A DNA stretch of 64,000 nucleotides from Paraburkholderia sprentiae WSM5005 (GTDB taxonomy: Bacteria; Pseudomonadota; Gammaproteobacteria; Burkholderiales; Burkholderiaceae). The stretch is taken from contig NZ_CP017561.2 in the NCBI RefSeq assembly GCF_001865575.2, forward strand, positions 2,046,001-2,110,000, read 5' to 3'. Each line of letters opens with the position of its first letter. Positions within the stretch are counted from its first letter, which is position 1. The notes under the pieces were generated by a model. That model saw nothing but the letters and a program-made list of their open reading frames with translations. It did not search any database and was not told the DNA's origin. Shown piece after piece: positions 29,067 to 37,118 of the stretch. Position numbers and translations under genes: made by a program.

Positions 29067-30698
29067 TCAACGGTCCAGCGCTGCTTTCAGCAGCTTTCGC
29101 GTGTAAGGATGCACCGGCATCGCAAAAATTTGCTCGACGTCGCCGGTCTCCACGATCGATCCGTTTTGCATTACCACGACGCGGTGCGCCATGGCCCCGA
29201 TCACTTCCAGATCGTGGCTGATGAACACGAAGCCGAGGTTGTATTTGTGCTGCAGACCGACGAGGAGCTTGAGCACCTGCTGCTGGATCGAGACGTCGAG
29301 CGCGCTGGTCGGTTCGTCGAGAATCAGCACACGGGGCTCCAGCACCAGTGCGCGCGCGATCGCGATGCGCTGGCGTTGGCCACCCGAAAATTCATGCGGA
29401 TAACGATACAGCGCCGTGCGGTCGATGCCGACTTCGCGCAGCACCGCGACCACCTTGTCGCGCCGCGCTTGCGGAGTCATCTGCGGCCGATGCAGCGCGA
29501 GACCCTCGCCGACGATCCGCTCGATTGTCTGCCGCGGCGAAAGCGAACTAAAAGGATCCTGAAAGACGACCTGCATGTTCGAGCGCAACGCGGTCTTTTC
29601 CACGCCGCGATAGCTCGCGAGCGCCCTGCCCTGAAACTCGATCTCGCCATGCGCGGTGCGCTGCAGACCGAGCAGCGCCATCGCGAGCGTCGACTTGCCC
29701 GAACCCGACTCGCCCACGATGCCGAGCGTCTCGCCCTGGCGTACCGACACGTCCGCCTCGTCGACCGCGCGAAACCGCCCCGCGCCGAACCAGCCCCGCA
29801 AGCCGGGCAGTTTCGTTCTGAAGTCGACCGACACGTCGCGCGCTTCGAGCAGCACCGGCGAGATCGGCAACACCGGCACGACCTCGCGCTGCGGCCGGCT
29901 CGCGAGCAGCCGCTGCGTATACGGATGGCGCGGCGCCTCGAATACCTGCTCGACCGTGCCGGTTTCGACCAGCACGCCCCGCTCCATCACCGCGACGCGC
30001 TGCGCGAAGTGACGCACGAGGTTCAGGTCGTGCGTGATCAGCAGCACGGCCATGCCGCGCTTTTTTGCTTCGTCGCGCTGCAATTCCAGCAGCAGCTCGA
30101 CGATCTGCGCGCGGATCGTCACGTCGAGCGCGGTGGTCGGCTCGTCGGCGAGCAACAGGCGCGGCCGGCAGGCAAGCGCCATCGCGATCATCGCGCGCTG
30201 CCGCTGACCGCCCGACAGCTGATGCGGGTAGCTGTTCACGCGTTTCTCCGGCTCCGCGATGCCGGTGCGCGCAAGCAGCGCGACCGCGCGCCTGCGCGCC
30301 TCGGTCGCGCCGACGCCATCGTGCACGACGATCGTCTCCGCAATCTGGTCGCCGATCGAATACAGCGGATTGAGCGCGCTCATCGGCTCCTGGAAGATCA
30401 TCGCGATGTCCGAGCCGCGCAGACCACGCATCGCGCGCTCGCTCTTCTTCAGCAGCTCTTCGCCATCGAAGCGGATCGCCCCGCTCACCTGGGCGTCGCT
30501 GAGCAGGCGCAGTACCGACAGCGCGGTCACGCTCTTGCCCGAGCCCGATTCGCCGACGAGCGCGACCCGCTCACCGCGCGCGATGGCGAGCGTAACGTCG
30601 TCGACGACCACGGTGTCGCCGAACGCGACACGCAGATGGTCAAGTTCGAGCAGCGGCGTATTCGTCGATTGCGGATCGATCTGCGGCAGTGCGCTCAT
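29067..30698 (-). CDS. yejF: Peptide ABC transporter, double ATP-binding protein YejF
   Basis: Fused ATPase with two Dpp/Opp-type domains that powers the Yej importer. Each half has Walker A GESGSGKS (near residues 52 and 335), a signature ([24 protein letters not shown]) and a Walker B ([22 protein letters not shown]). 543 residues. GGAGG precedes the ATG, which overlaps the yejE stop as ATGA. Last gene of the yejABEF operon. Confidence 0.94.
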   Translation of the reverse strand: MSALPQIDPQSTNTPLLELDHLRVAFGDTVVVDDVTLAIARGERVALVGESGSGKSVTALSVLRLLSDAQVSGAIRFDGEELLKKSERAMRGLRGSDIAMIFQEPMSALNPLYSIGDQIAETIVVHDGVGATEARRRAVALLARTGIAEPEKRVNSYPHQLSGGQRQRAMIAMALACRPRLLLADEPTTALDVTIRAQIVELLLELQRDEAKKRGMAVLLITHDLNLVRHFAQRVAVMERGVLVETGTVEQVFEAPRHPYTQRLLASRPQREVVPVLPISPVLLEARDVSVDFRTKLPGLRGWFGAGRFRAVDEADVSVRQGETLGIVGESGSGKSTLAMALLGLQRTAHGEIEFQGRALASYRGVEKTALRSNMQVVFQDPFSSLSPRQTIERIVGEGLALHRPQMTPQARRDKVVAVLREVGIDRTALYRYPHEFSGGQRQRIAIARALVLEPRVLILDEPTSALDVSIQQQVLKLLVGLQHKYNLGFVFISHDLEVIGAMAHRVVVMQNGSIVETGDVEQIFAMPVHPYTRKLLKAALDR

Positions 30699-31801
30699 TG
30701 CCGGCCTCCGGCGCGCATGGCATCGGAGATACGCGTGTCGAGCGCGTTGCGCAGTGCGTCGCCCATGAAGGTCAACAGCAGCAGCATCGCGACCAGCACG
30801 CCAAAAGTCGACACCGAAATCCACCACGCGTCGAGATTCGCCTTGCCCTGCGCGAGAAGCTCGCCCAGGCTCGGCGTCGGCGGCGGCACGCCGAGGCCGA
30901 GGAAGTCGAGACTCGTCAGCGCGAGAATCGCGCTGCTCATGCTGAACGGCAGGAACGTGATGACCGGCGTCAGGCTATTCGGCAACACGTGACGCCAGAT
31001 GATCTGCCGATGCGACAGGCCCATCGCGCGCGCGGCGCGCACATAGTCCTGCTGGCGAGTGCGCAGGAATTCGGCGCGCACATAATCGGACAGGCCGATC
31101 CAGTTGAACAGCGACAGCAGCACGATCAGCAGCGCGAAACTGCGCTCGAAGATCGACGAAAAGATGATCAGCAGATACAGCTGCGGCATCGCGTTCCAGA
31201 CCTCGATCAGACGCTGTCCGACGATATCGGTTCGCCCTCCGAAGTAACCTTGCACCGCTCCCGCAGCAATGCCGACTATCGTGCTGATCACGGTCAGCAC
31301 GAGGCCGAACACGACCGACACGCCGAAGCCGTACAGCAGACGCGCGAACACGTCGCGACCGCGGTCGTCGGTGCCGAGCCAGTTTTCGCGCGACGGCGGC
31401 GCCGGATTGGGCGCCTTGGAGAAGTAATTGAGCGTGTCGTAGTAGTAGTGATTCGGCGGATACAGCGCGAAATTGCCCGGCGCATCGAAGCGGTGACGGA
31501 TGTACGGATCGAGATAGTCGGCCGGCGTGGGAAAGTCGCCACCGAAGGTGGTCTCGGCGTAGGTCTTGACCAGCGGGAAATACAGATGGCCGTCGTAGCG
31601 TACGACGACCGGCTTGTCGTTCGACCACAGCGGCCCCACGAGGCTCGCCGCGAATGCGACGACGAAGATGATGAGGCTCCAGTAGCCGAGACGCTGCTGG
31701 CGAAAACGCCGCCATACGCGGCGCGCCGGCGACGGCGACATCAGTGCGCGCGCGGGTTCGGTGCGCGCCGCCGCATCGGCGCAAAGGCGGGCTCGATTCA
31801 T
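30695..31801 (-). CDS. yejE: Peptide ABC transporter permease YejE
   Basis: Inner-membrane permease of the DppC/OppC type. It has an N-terminal membrane segment (LGYWSLIIFVVAFAASLVGP), a large periplasmic part (residues about 70-165) and the permease loop YVRAARAMGLSHRQIIWRHVLPN. 368 residues. The ATG at 31801 overlaps the yejB stop; an ATG 20 codons downstream is an alternative. Confidence 0.93.
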   Translation of the reverse strand: MNRARLCADAAARTEPARALMSPSPARRVWRRFRQQRLGYWSLIIFVVAFAASLVGPLWSNDKPVVVRYDGHLYFPLVKTYAETTFGGDFPTPADYLDPYIRHRFDAPGNFALYPPNHYYYDTLNYFSKAPNPAPPSRENWLGTDDRGRDVFARLLYGFGVSVVFGLVLTVISTIVGIAAGAVQGYFGGRTDIVGQRLIEVWNAMPQLYLLIIFSSIFERSFALLIVLLSLFNWIGLSDYVRAEFLRTRQQDYVRAARAMGLSHRQIIWRHVLPNSLTPVITFLPFSMSSAILALTSLDFLGLGVPPPTPSLGELLAQGKANLDAWWISVSTFGVLVAMLLLLTFMGDALRNALDTRISDAMRAGGRQ

Positions 31802-32838
31802 CAGCGCTCCAGCTGTTCGAATTGGATGCGGGGATCGACCCACACGTAGCAAAGGTCGGAGATCAGCCGCGTGACGAGGCCGATCAGCGTGAACAGGTAC
31901 AGCGTGCCGAGCACGACCGGATAGTCGCGCCGCATCACCGATTCATACGACAGCAAGCCGAGCCCGTCGAGCGAGAACAGCGTTTCGATCAGCAGGCTGC
32001 CAGTGAAAAACGCGCCGATGAACGCGCCCGGGAAGTTGACGATCAGCGGCAGCAGCGCATTGCGGAACACGTGTTTCCACAGTACGCGCCGCTCGGATAA
32101 ACCTTTGGCGCGTGCGGTCAGCACGTACTGCTTGCGGATTTCGTCGAGGAACGCGTTTTTTGTCAGCATCGTGACGACCGCGAAGCTGCCGACCACCGAC
32201 GCCGTGATCGGCAGCGTGATATGCCACAGGTAGTCGAGGATCTTGCCGACGAGACTCAACTGGTCCCAGTTGTCGGAAGTGAGGTTGCGCAGCGGAAATA
32301 GCTGCAGGAACGTGCCGCCGCCGAACAGCACGAGCAGCAGCACGCCGAGCACGAAACCCGGAATCGCGTAGCCGACCAGCACGACGAGGCTCGTCGCGAT
32401 ATCGAAGCGCGAGCCGTTGCGCACCGCCTTCGCGATGCCGAGCGGCACCGATATCAGGTAGGTGAGAAAGAACGTCCATAGGCCGATGCTGATCGACACC
32501 GGCAGCTTGGAGACGATCAGCGACCACACGCTCTGATGGCGGAAATAGCTCTGGCCGAGGTCGAAGGTTGCGAAGCGCTTGAGCATCAGCACGTAGCGTT
32601 CGAGCGGCGGCTTGTCGAAGCCGTACAGCTGCTTGAGTTGCGCGATCTGTTGCGCGTCGACGCCGCTGTGCGAGCGCAGCCCGAACGGCGAGGCGCCCTC
32701 CGCGCCCTTGCGCAGCTCGTGCTGCATCTGCTCGACGGGGCCGCCCGGCACGAACTGGATCACGACGAAGGTCAGCGTCAGCACGCCGAGCAGCGTCGGG
32801 ATCATCAGCAGCAGGCGTTTGAGGATGTAGCTCCACAT
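31801..32838 (-). CDS. yejB: Peptide ABC transporter permease YejB
   Basis: Inner-membrane permease of the DppB/OppB type, 345 residues, starting WSYILKRLLLMIPTLLGVL and VIQFVPGGPVEQM. The EAA-type loop is YVLTARAKGLSERRVLWKHVFRNA. The long insert with GLRSHSGVDAQQIAQL is seen in YejB proteins. It lies 50 bases after yejA. Confidence 0.94.
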   Translation of the reverse strand: MWSYILKRLLLMIPTLLGVLTLTFVVIQFVPGGPVEQMQHELRKGAEGASPFGLRSHSGVDAQQIAQLKQLYGFDKPPLERYVLMLKRFATFDLGQSYFRHQSVWSLIVSKLPVSISIGLWTFFLTYLISVPLGIAKAVRNGSRFDIATSLVVLVGYAIPGFVLGVLLLVLFGGGTFLQLFPLRNLTSDNWDQLSLVGKILDYLWHITLPITASVVGSFAVVTMLTKNAFLDEIRKQYVLTARAKGLSERRVLWKHVFRNALLPLIVNFPGAFIGAFFTGSLLIETLFSLDGLGLLSYESVMRRDYPVVLGTLYLFTLIGLVTRLISDLCYVWVDPRIQFEQLER

Positions 32839-32888
32839 AGGCGGTGTTCCGGTGCGAAGGCGATGGTTGGGGGCGATCGGTCCGCGGA

Positions 32889-34805
32889 TCAGTCGACGGT
32901 GCCAGTGTGCGAGCGCGCCTGCGGATCCGCGTACCACCACATCGTCGTGATCCAGCCTTCCGCGCCATAGTACAGCGGCAGCGTCTTCGGCCACGCGAGC
33001 CCGCGTTTGAACGCGACGCGATGCGTGCCGCTGTACCAGTGCGGCACCACATAGTAGCCATGCATCAGCAGACGGTCGAGCGCGTGCGCGGCGTCGGTCA
33101 GCTGCTCGCGCGTTTGCGCATGCACGAGCGCGTCGAGCACCGCGTCGACGGCCGGCGACTTCAGGCCGATCGCGTTGTCCGAGCCGGGGGTATCGGCGGC
33201 CTTGCTGCCAAAGCGGGTGATCTGCTCGGCGCCCGGCACCTGGACGTCGGGCATGCGAATCGTCGTCACGTCGAAGTCGAATGCATCGAGCCGCTTCTGA
33301 TAGACCGCGAAGTCGGTGGTGCGGAAGTTCGCGGTGATGCCGAGCTTTTGCAGATTGCGCGTGAAGGTCGCGATGATCGGCTCCATCGACGAGGCCGAAC
33401 CCGAGTCGTCGAGTATCTCGAACTGAAACGGCTCGCCGTTCGCGTTGCGCAGCGCGCCGTCGCGATAGGTCCAGCCGGCCTGCTGCAGCAGATCGCGCGC
33501 CTGCAGCAGGTTGGCGCGCAGGGAGCCGGGCGGATCGGTATTGGGCTGCTTCGGCATCGGCCCGAATACCGCCGGGTCGAGTTGGGCGCGAAACGGCTCG
33601 AGCAGCGCGAGCTCGCCCGGCGACGGCAGCCCCTTCGCTTGCCATTCGGTGTTGGCGAAGTAGCTGTCGATGCGCGCGTACTGACTGAAAAACAGCTGGC
33701 GGTTCAGCCATTGAAAGTCGAGCGCGAGATCGAGCGCTTTGCGTACCCGCACGTCCTGGAACAGCGGGCGGCGCGTGTTCAGGAAAAAGCCCTGCATGCC
33801 GGTGCCGTTGTGCTGCGGGAACTCGCGCTTGATCAGCTCGCCGCTGTCGAATTTCTTGCCGACGTCGCGCCGCACCCAGTTGCGCGCGACATATTCGACG
33901 AGCGCATCGTATTCGCCGGCCTTGAACGCCTCGAGCCGCGCGGTGCTATCCGCATACAGCTTGTAGACGATGCGATCGAAGTTGTTCATGCCGACGCGCA
34001 CCGGCAGATCGGCGCCCCAGTACTGCGGGTCGCGTTTGAAGGTGATCGTGCGGCCGTTGTCGTAACTGTCGATCAGATACGGCCCGCTGCCGACGGGCTT
34101 GTCGAACGCGAGCTGATCGAACGGAATGCGGCTGCCGTCCGGCTTCATCCCCCACTTGCGCGAGAACACCGGCATGCTGCCCGCGATCAACGGCAATTCG
34201 CGATTGCGCTCGCGAAACTCGAAGCGCACCGTGGCCGGATCGACGACGACCGCGCGCTCGATTGCGCTGAAAATCGACGCGTACTGCGGCGCGGCCTGCG
34301 GGCTCTTGAGCGTGTCGAGCGAGAACTTGACGTCGCCGGCGGTGACAGGGTCGCCGTTCGAAAAGCGCGCGCGCGGATTGATGTGGAAGGTGACCGACAG
34401 GCCGTCGGGCGCGACGACGATGTCGTCGGCGAGCAGCCCGTAGGCGGACGCGACTTCATCGCTGCTGCCGATCGTCAGGCTCTCGAACATCATCTCGAGG
34501 CCGGGCGCGGCATTGCCGCGCAGCGTGAACGGATTGAACTTGTCGAAGCTCGTCAGGCGGCTCGGGTTGGCGAGCACGAGCGTGCCGCCTTTGGGCGCCG
34601 CGGGATTGACGTAATCGAAGTGTCTGAAGCCGGCCGGATATTTCGGCTCGCCGTATTGCGCGATCGCATGCGCGGCATGCGCGTGTGGCGCGACGAGCAG
34701 ACTCGCGCACAGCAACGCGACGGCGAATGCGGCGCGCAAGGGTCCGTGGATCACGCTGTGTCGAAGTCCCTCAGGCGTTTGAACCCGTCGCGAGCCGGTT
34801 GTCAT
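32889..34805 (-). CDS. yejA: Extracellular solute-binding protein YejA
   Basis: Periplasmic peptide-binding protein of the SBP family 5. Signal peptide about residues 1-44 ending AHA; mature start HAIAQYGEPKYPAGFRHFDYVNPAAPKGG is typical of YejA. 638 residues. Yej systems import oligopeptides such as microcin C; alphaproteobacterial relatives import murein peptides. First gene of the yejABEF operon. No consensus promoter recognised upstream. Confidence 0.93.
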   Translation of the reverse strand: MTTGSRRVQTPEGLRHSVIHGPLRAAFAVALLCASLLVAPHAHAAHAIAQYGEPKYPAGFRHFDYVNPAAPKGGTLVLANPSRLTSFDKFNPFTLRGNAAPGLEMMFESLTIGSSDEVASAYGLLADDIVVAPDGLSVTFHINPRARFSNGDPVTAGDVKFSLDTLKSPQAAPQYASIFSAIERAVVVDPATVRFEFRERNRELPLIAGSMPVFSRKWGMKPDGSRIPFDQLAFDKPVGSGPYLIDSYDNGRTITFKRDPQYWGADLPVRVGMNNFDRIVYKLYADSTARLEAFKAGEYDALVEYVARNWVRRDVGKKFDSGELIKREFPQHNGTGMQGFFLNTRRPLFQDVRVRKALDLALDFQWLNRQLFFSQYARIDSYFANTEWQAKGLPSPGELALLEPFRAQLDPAVFGPMPKQPNTDPPGSLRANLLQARDLLQQAGWTYRDGALRNANGEPFQFEILDDSGSASSMEPIIATFTRNLQKLGITANFRTTDFAVYQKRLDAFDFDVTTIRMPDVQVPGAEQITRFGSKAADTPGSDNAIGLKSPAVDAVLDALVHAQTREQLTDAAHALDRLLMHGYYVVPHWYSGTHRVAFKRGLAWPKTLPLYYGAEGWITTMWWYADPQARSHTGTVD

Positions 34806-34921
34806 GGAGTCGTGCTGGTCAGTGGGCAGTGGCGATGTGGGGGATTCTACCCAATTGGCTTGCGCGATCCGGCGCGCGCGCGTCTGCGACGAAATGCGTT
34901 AGCGCTGGATGTTTCAGCGCC

Positions 34922-34950
34922 AAAACAAAAACCGCCCTCGAAGGGCGGTT
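34922..34950 (-). terminator. Terminator of the small secreted protein gene
   Basis: On the minus strand AACCGCCCT, loop, AGGGCGGTT, followed by TTTTGTTTT. Confidence 0.85.
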
Positions 34951-35001
34951 CTGCGATCGCTGCGGCCGGTCGGGGCGCCGCTGTGCACGACGCGGTCCGA
35001 C

Positions 35002-35349
35002 TCAATGCCAGCCACGATGCTGGTCATAGTGACCGCGCGCATAGTCGCCGCGGCCCGGCGGATGGTGACGATACCAGTCGTCACGCGCCCAGTAGCGACG
35101 GCCGTCCCAGTACCGGTCGCCATGCCAGCCGATCACGACTTGCGGGCCGCCGTAGTACACGGGAGCCGGCTGATAGACGACGGGAGGTGGCGGCGGAGGC
35201 GGCGGTGCGTAGACCGGAGCCGGCGCGACGTAGACCGGCGCGGGAATGCCGATGTTCACCCCGATGTTGAGCCCGGCGGCGGTCGCGGCACCCGATGCCG
35301 CCAACGTCAACACGCCCAGCATAAGCGGAACAAGACGAACGGACTTCAT
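35002..35349 (-). CDS. Small exported proline- and tyrosine-rich protein
   Basis: A 115-residue protein with a signal peptide (cleavage near ATAA, residue 25), a Val/Pro stretch including eight consecutive prolines (about 50-57), and a C-terminus rich in Tyr, Trp, His, Arg and Asp with WDGRRYWARDDWYRHH. This type is common in Burkholderiaceae, of unknown function; periplasmic or outer-membrane location is inferred. AGGTGA precedes the ATG, terminator follows. Confidence 0.8.
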   Translation of the reverse strand: MKSVRLVPLMLGVLTLAASGAATAAGLNIGVNIGIPAPVYVAPAPVYAPPPPPPPPVVYQPAPVYYGGPQVVIGWHGDRYWDGRRYWARDDWYRHHPPGRGDYARGHYDQHRGWH

Positions 35350-35812
35350 TGATCACCTTTGTAGGAACACGTTTTGTTGGCGGAAATATAACGCAACGCA
35401 GCAACGTGCGTATTTCAACCTTGTAATAACTGATGCTGAAAATCGCGTCCGTCACGGCGGCGTAACGTTTCGTTACATCTTCGGACGGCTGGTGAAAAGC
35501 GCCGCCCGCGCGGGCGATGGCCTCACTCGTGCAACCTAGCGCAAACGAACATCCGATGTTCGAAAGAACATCCAAGGCCGGCAATTTCTGCTTTGTGTCA
35601 TCGGACGACCGGTCGATGCCCGTTCAGAAAAATCATCCTTTTGCGCAACAAAATGTGGATGAACAGCGCAACGACTATGGTTTTCCCGAATATCTAGTGG
35701 TACCTCAAGTGGTAGGATGACCGCCAGCACAGACAGAATAAATGTTCGAATTCGCGCATGACCGGGCATTGCTTCCCTAAGCGATGACTCCGGTGCGCCA
35801 CGGAGACTGATT
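35350..35812. other. 463-base gap with palindrome, upstream of the MFS-GH31-porin genes
   Basis: AT-richer than its neighbours. It holds upstream sequence of the small secreted protein gene and, further right, of the transporter gene. The notable element is the palindrome at 35546-35562. Short open frames (up to 97 codons) show no recognisable protein. No good promoter hexamer pair was found. Confidence 0.5.
35546..35562. promoter_or_regulatory. 17-base palindrome, possible operator
   Basis: Arms CGAACAT and ATGTTCG around CCG. A further GAACATCC copy at 35566-35573 repeats the left arm at a 19-base shift. It is 250 bases before the MFS gene; no regulator gene is adjacent. Confidence 0.45.
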
Positions 35813-37099
35813 TTGAAAACGATCAAGGGATTGCGCTGGTGGATCATCGCCCTCGTTTGCGTTGGGACGATCGTCAACTACCTGTCGCGCAACGCGCTCG
35901 GCGTGATGGCGCCCGAGCTGATGAAGCTGCTGCACATGAGCACGCGGCAGTACTCGTACGTGGTCGGCGCGTTCCAGGTCGGCTATACGGTGATGCAGCC
36001 CGTCTGCGGCCTGATCATCGATCTGATCGGCCTGCGCCTCGGCTTCGCGCTGTTCGCGTGCCTGTGGTCGCTGACCGGCGTATTCCACGGTTTCGCGGGC
36101 AGTTGGTTTTCGCTCGCGGCGTTGCGCGGCTTCATGGGCCTATCGGAAGCGGTCGCAATTCCGGCCGGCATGAAGGTCGTCGCCGAGTGGTTTCCCGATC
36201 GCGAGAAATCCGTCGCGGTCGGCTATTTCAATGCCGGCACCTCGTTGGGCTCGCTGCTCGCGCCGCCGCTCGTGGTGTTCCTGTCGCTGCGCTACGGCTG
36301 GCAAAGCGCGTTTGCGGTGACCGGTGCACTGGGCTTCGTGTGGGCCGCCGCGTGGTTCGTGCTGTACCGCTCGCCCGCCGAACACAAGCGCGTGAGCGAC
36401 GCCGAGCGCACCGTGATCGTCGAAGGCCAGGCACCGCCCGCGGCGCGCCGCGCGAGCGTGCGTGAAGTGCTGCGCACACGCCGCTTCTGGGCGATCGCGC
36501 AAGCGCGTTTTTTTGCCGAGCCTGCGTGGCAGACGTTCAGCTTCTGGATTCCGCTGTATCTCGCCACACAGCGTCATATGGATCTGAAACAGATCGCGAT
36601 GTTCGCGTGGCTGCCGTTTCTCGCCGCGGACCTGGGCGGTCTGTTCGGCGGCTATCTGTCGCCGTTCCTGATGAAGCATTTTCGCGTGCCGCTGATTTGG
36701 TCGCGTATCTCGGGCGTCGTGCTCGGCGCAGTGATGATGATCGGGCCGGCGTCGATCGGTCTGGTCGCATCGCCGTACCAGGCCATCGCCCTCTTCTGCG
36801 TCGGCGGCTTCGCACACCAGATGATCTCCGCGCTCGTCAACACGCTCGCCGCCGACGTATTCGATCCGGGCGAAGTCGGCACCGTCGCCGGCTTCGCGGG
36901 CATGGCCGCGTGGATCGGCGGCCTCGGCTTCTCGCTGATGGTTGGCGCGCTCGCCGATTCGATCGGCTACACGCCGCTGTTCGGCGCGCTCGGCGCGTTC
37001 GACATCATCGGCGCGACGCTGCTGGTCATCCTGATGCGCGGCGTGCCGCGCCACGGCCGCGCGCGCCGCGCGGATCTGAGCGTCAACACTGCTGCCTGA
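35813..37099 (+). CDS. MFS transporter, anion:cation symporter (ExuT-like) type
   Basis: A 428-residue inner-membrane transporter with about 12 hydrophobic segments. The start LRWWIIALVCVGTIVNYLSRNALGVMAPEL and GMKVVAEWFPDREKSVAVG are typical of the ACS family, whose members import organic anions such as hexuronates. The TTG start has GGAG 7 bases upstream. It is followed at 20 bases by the GH31 gene, so its substrate is probably a sugar or glycoside; the ACS type hints at a negatively charged one. Confidence 0.88.
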   Translation: MKTIKGLRWWIIALVCVGTIVNYLSRNALGVMAPELMKLLHMSTRQYSYVVGAFQVGYTVMQPVCGLIIDLIGLRLGFALFACLWSLTGVFHGFAGSWFSLAALRGFMGLSEAVAIPAGMKVVAEWFPDREKSVAVGYFNAGTSLGSLLAPPLVVFLSLRYGWQSAFAVTGALGFVWAAAWFVLYRSPAEHKRVSDAERTVIVEGQAPPAARRASVREVLRTRRFWAIAQARFFAEPAWQTFSFWIPLYLATQRHMDLKQIAMFAWLPFLAADLGGLFGGYLSPFLMKHFRVPLIWSRISGVVLGAVMMIGPASIGLVASPYQAIALFCVGGFAHQMISALVNTLAADVFDPGEVGTVAGFAGMAAWIGGLGFSLMVGALADSIGYTPLFGALGAFDIIGATLLVILMRGVPRHGRARRADLSVNTAA

Positions 37100-37118
37100 C
37101 CTCCCTCGAAGACTCATT

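Noticed and set aside
28932..30992. Open frame of 686 codons antisense to yejF
   Set aside because: Shadow of the double-ATPase gene, which has both Walker A and signature motifs.
32844..35270. Open frame of 808 codons antisense to yejA and yejB
   Set aside because: Same GC-driven shadow effect; yejA and yejB are unmistakable on the other strand.
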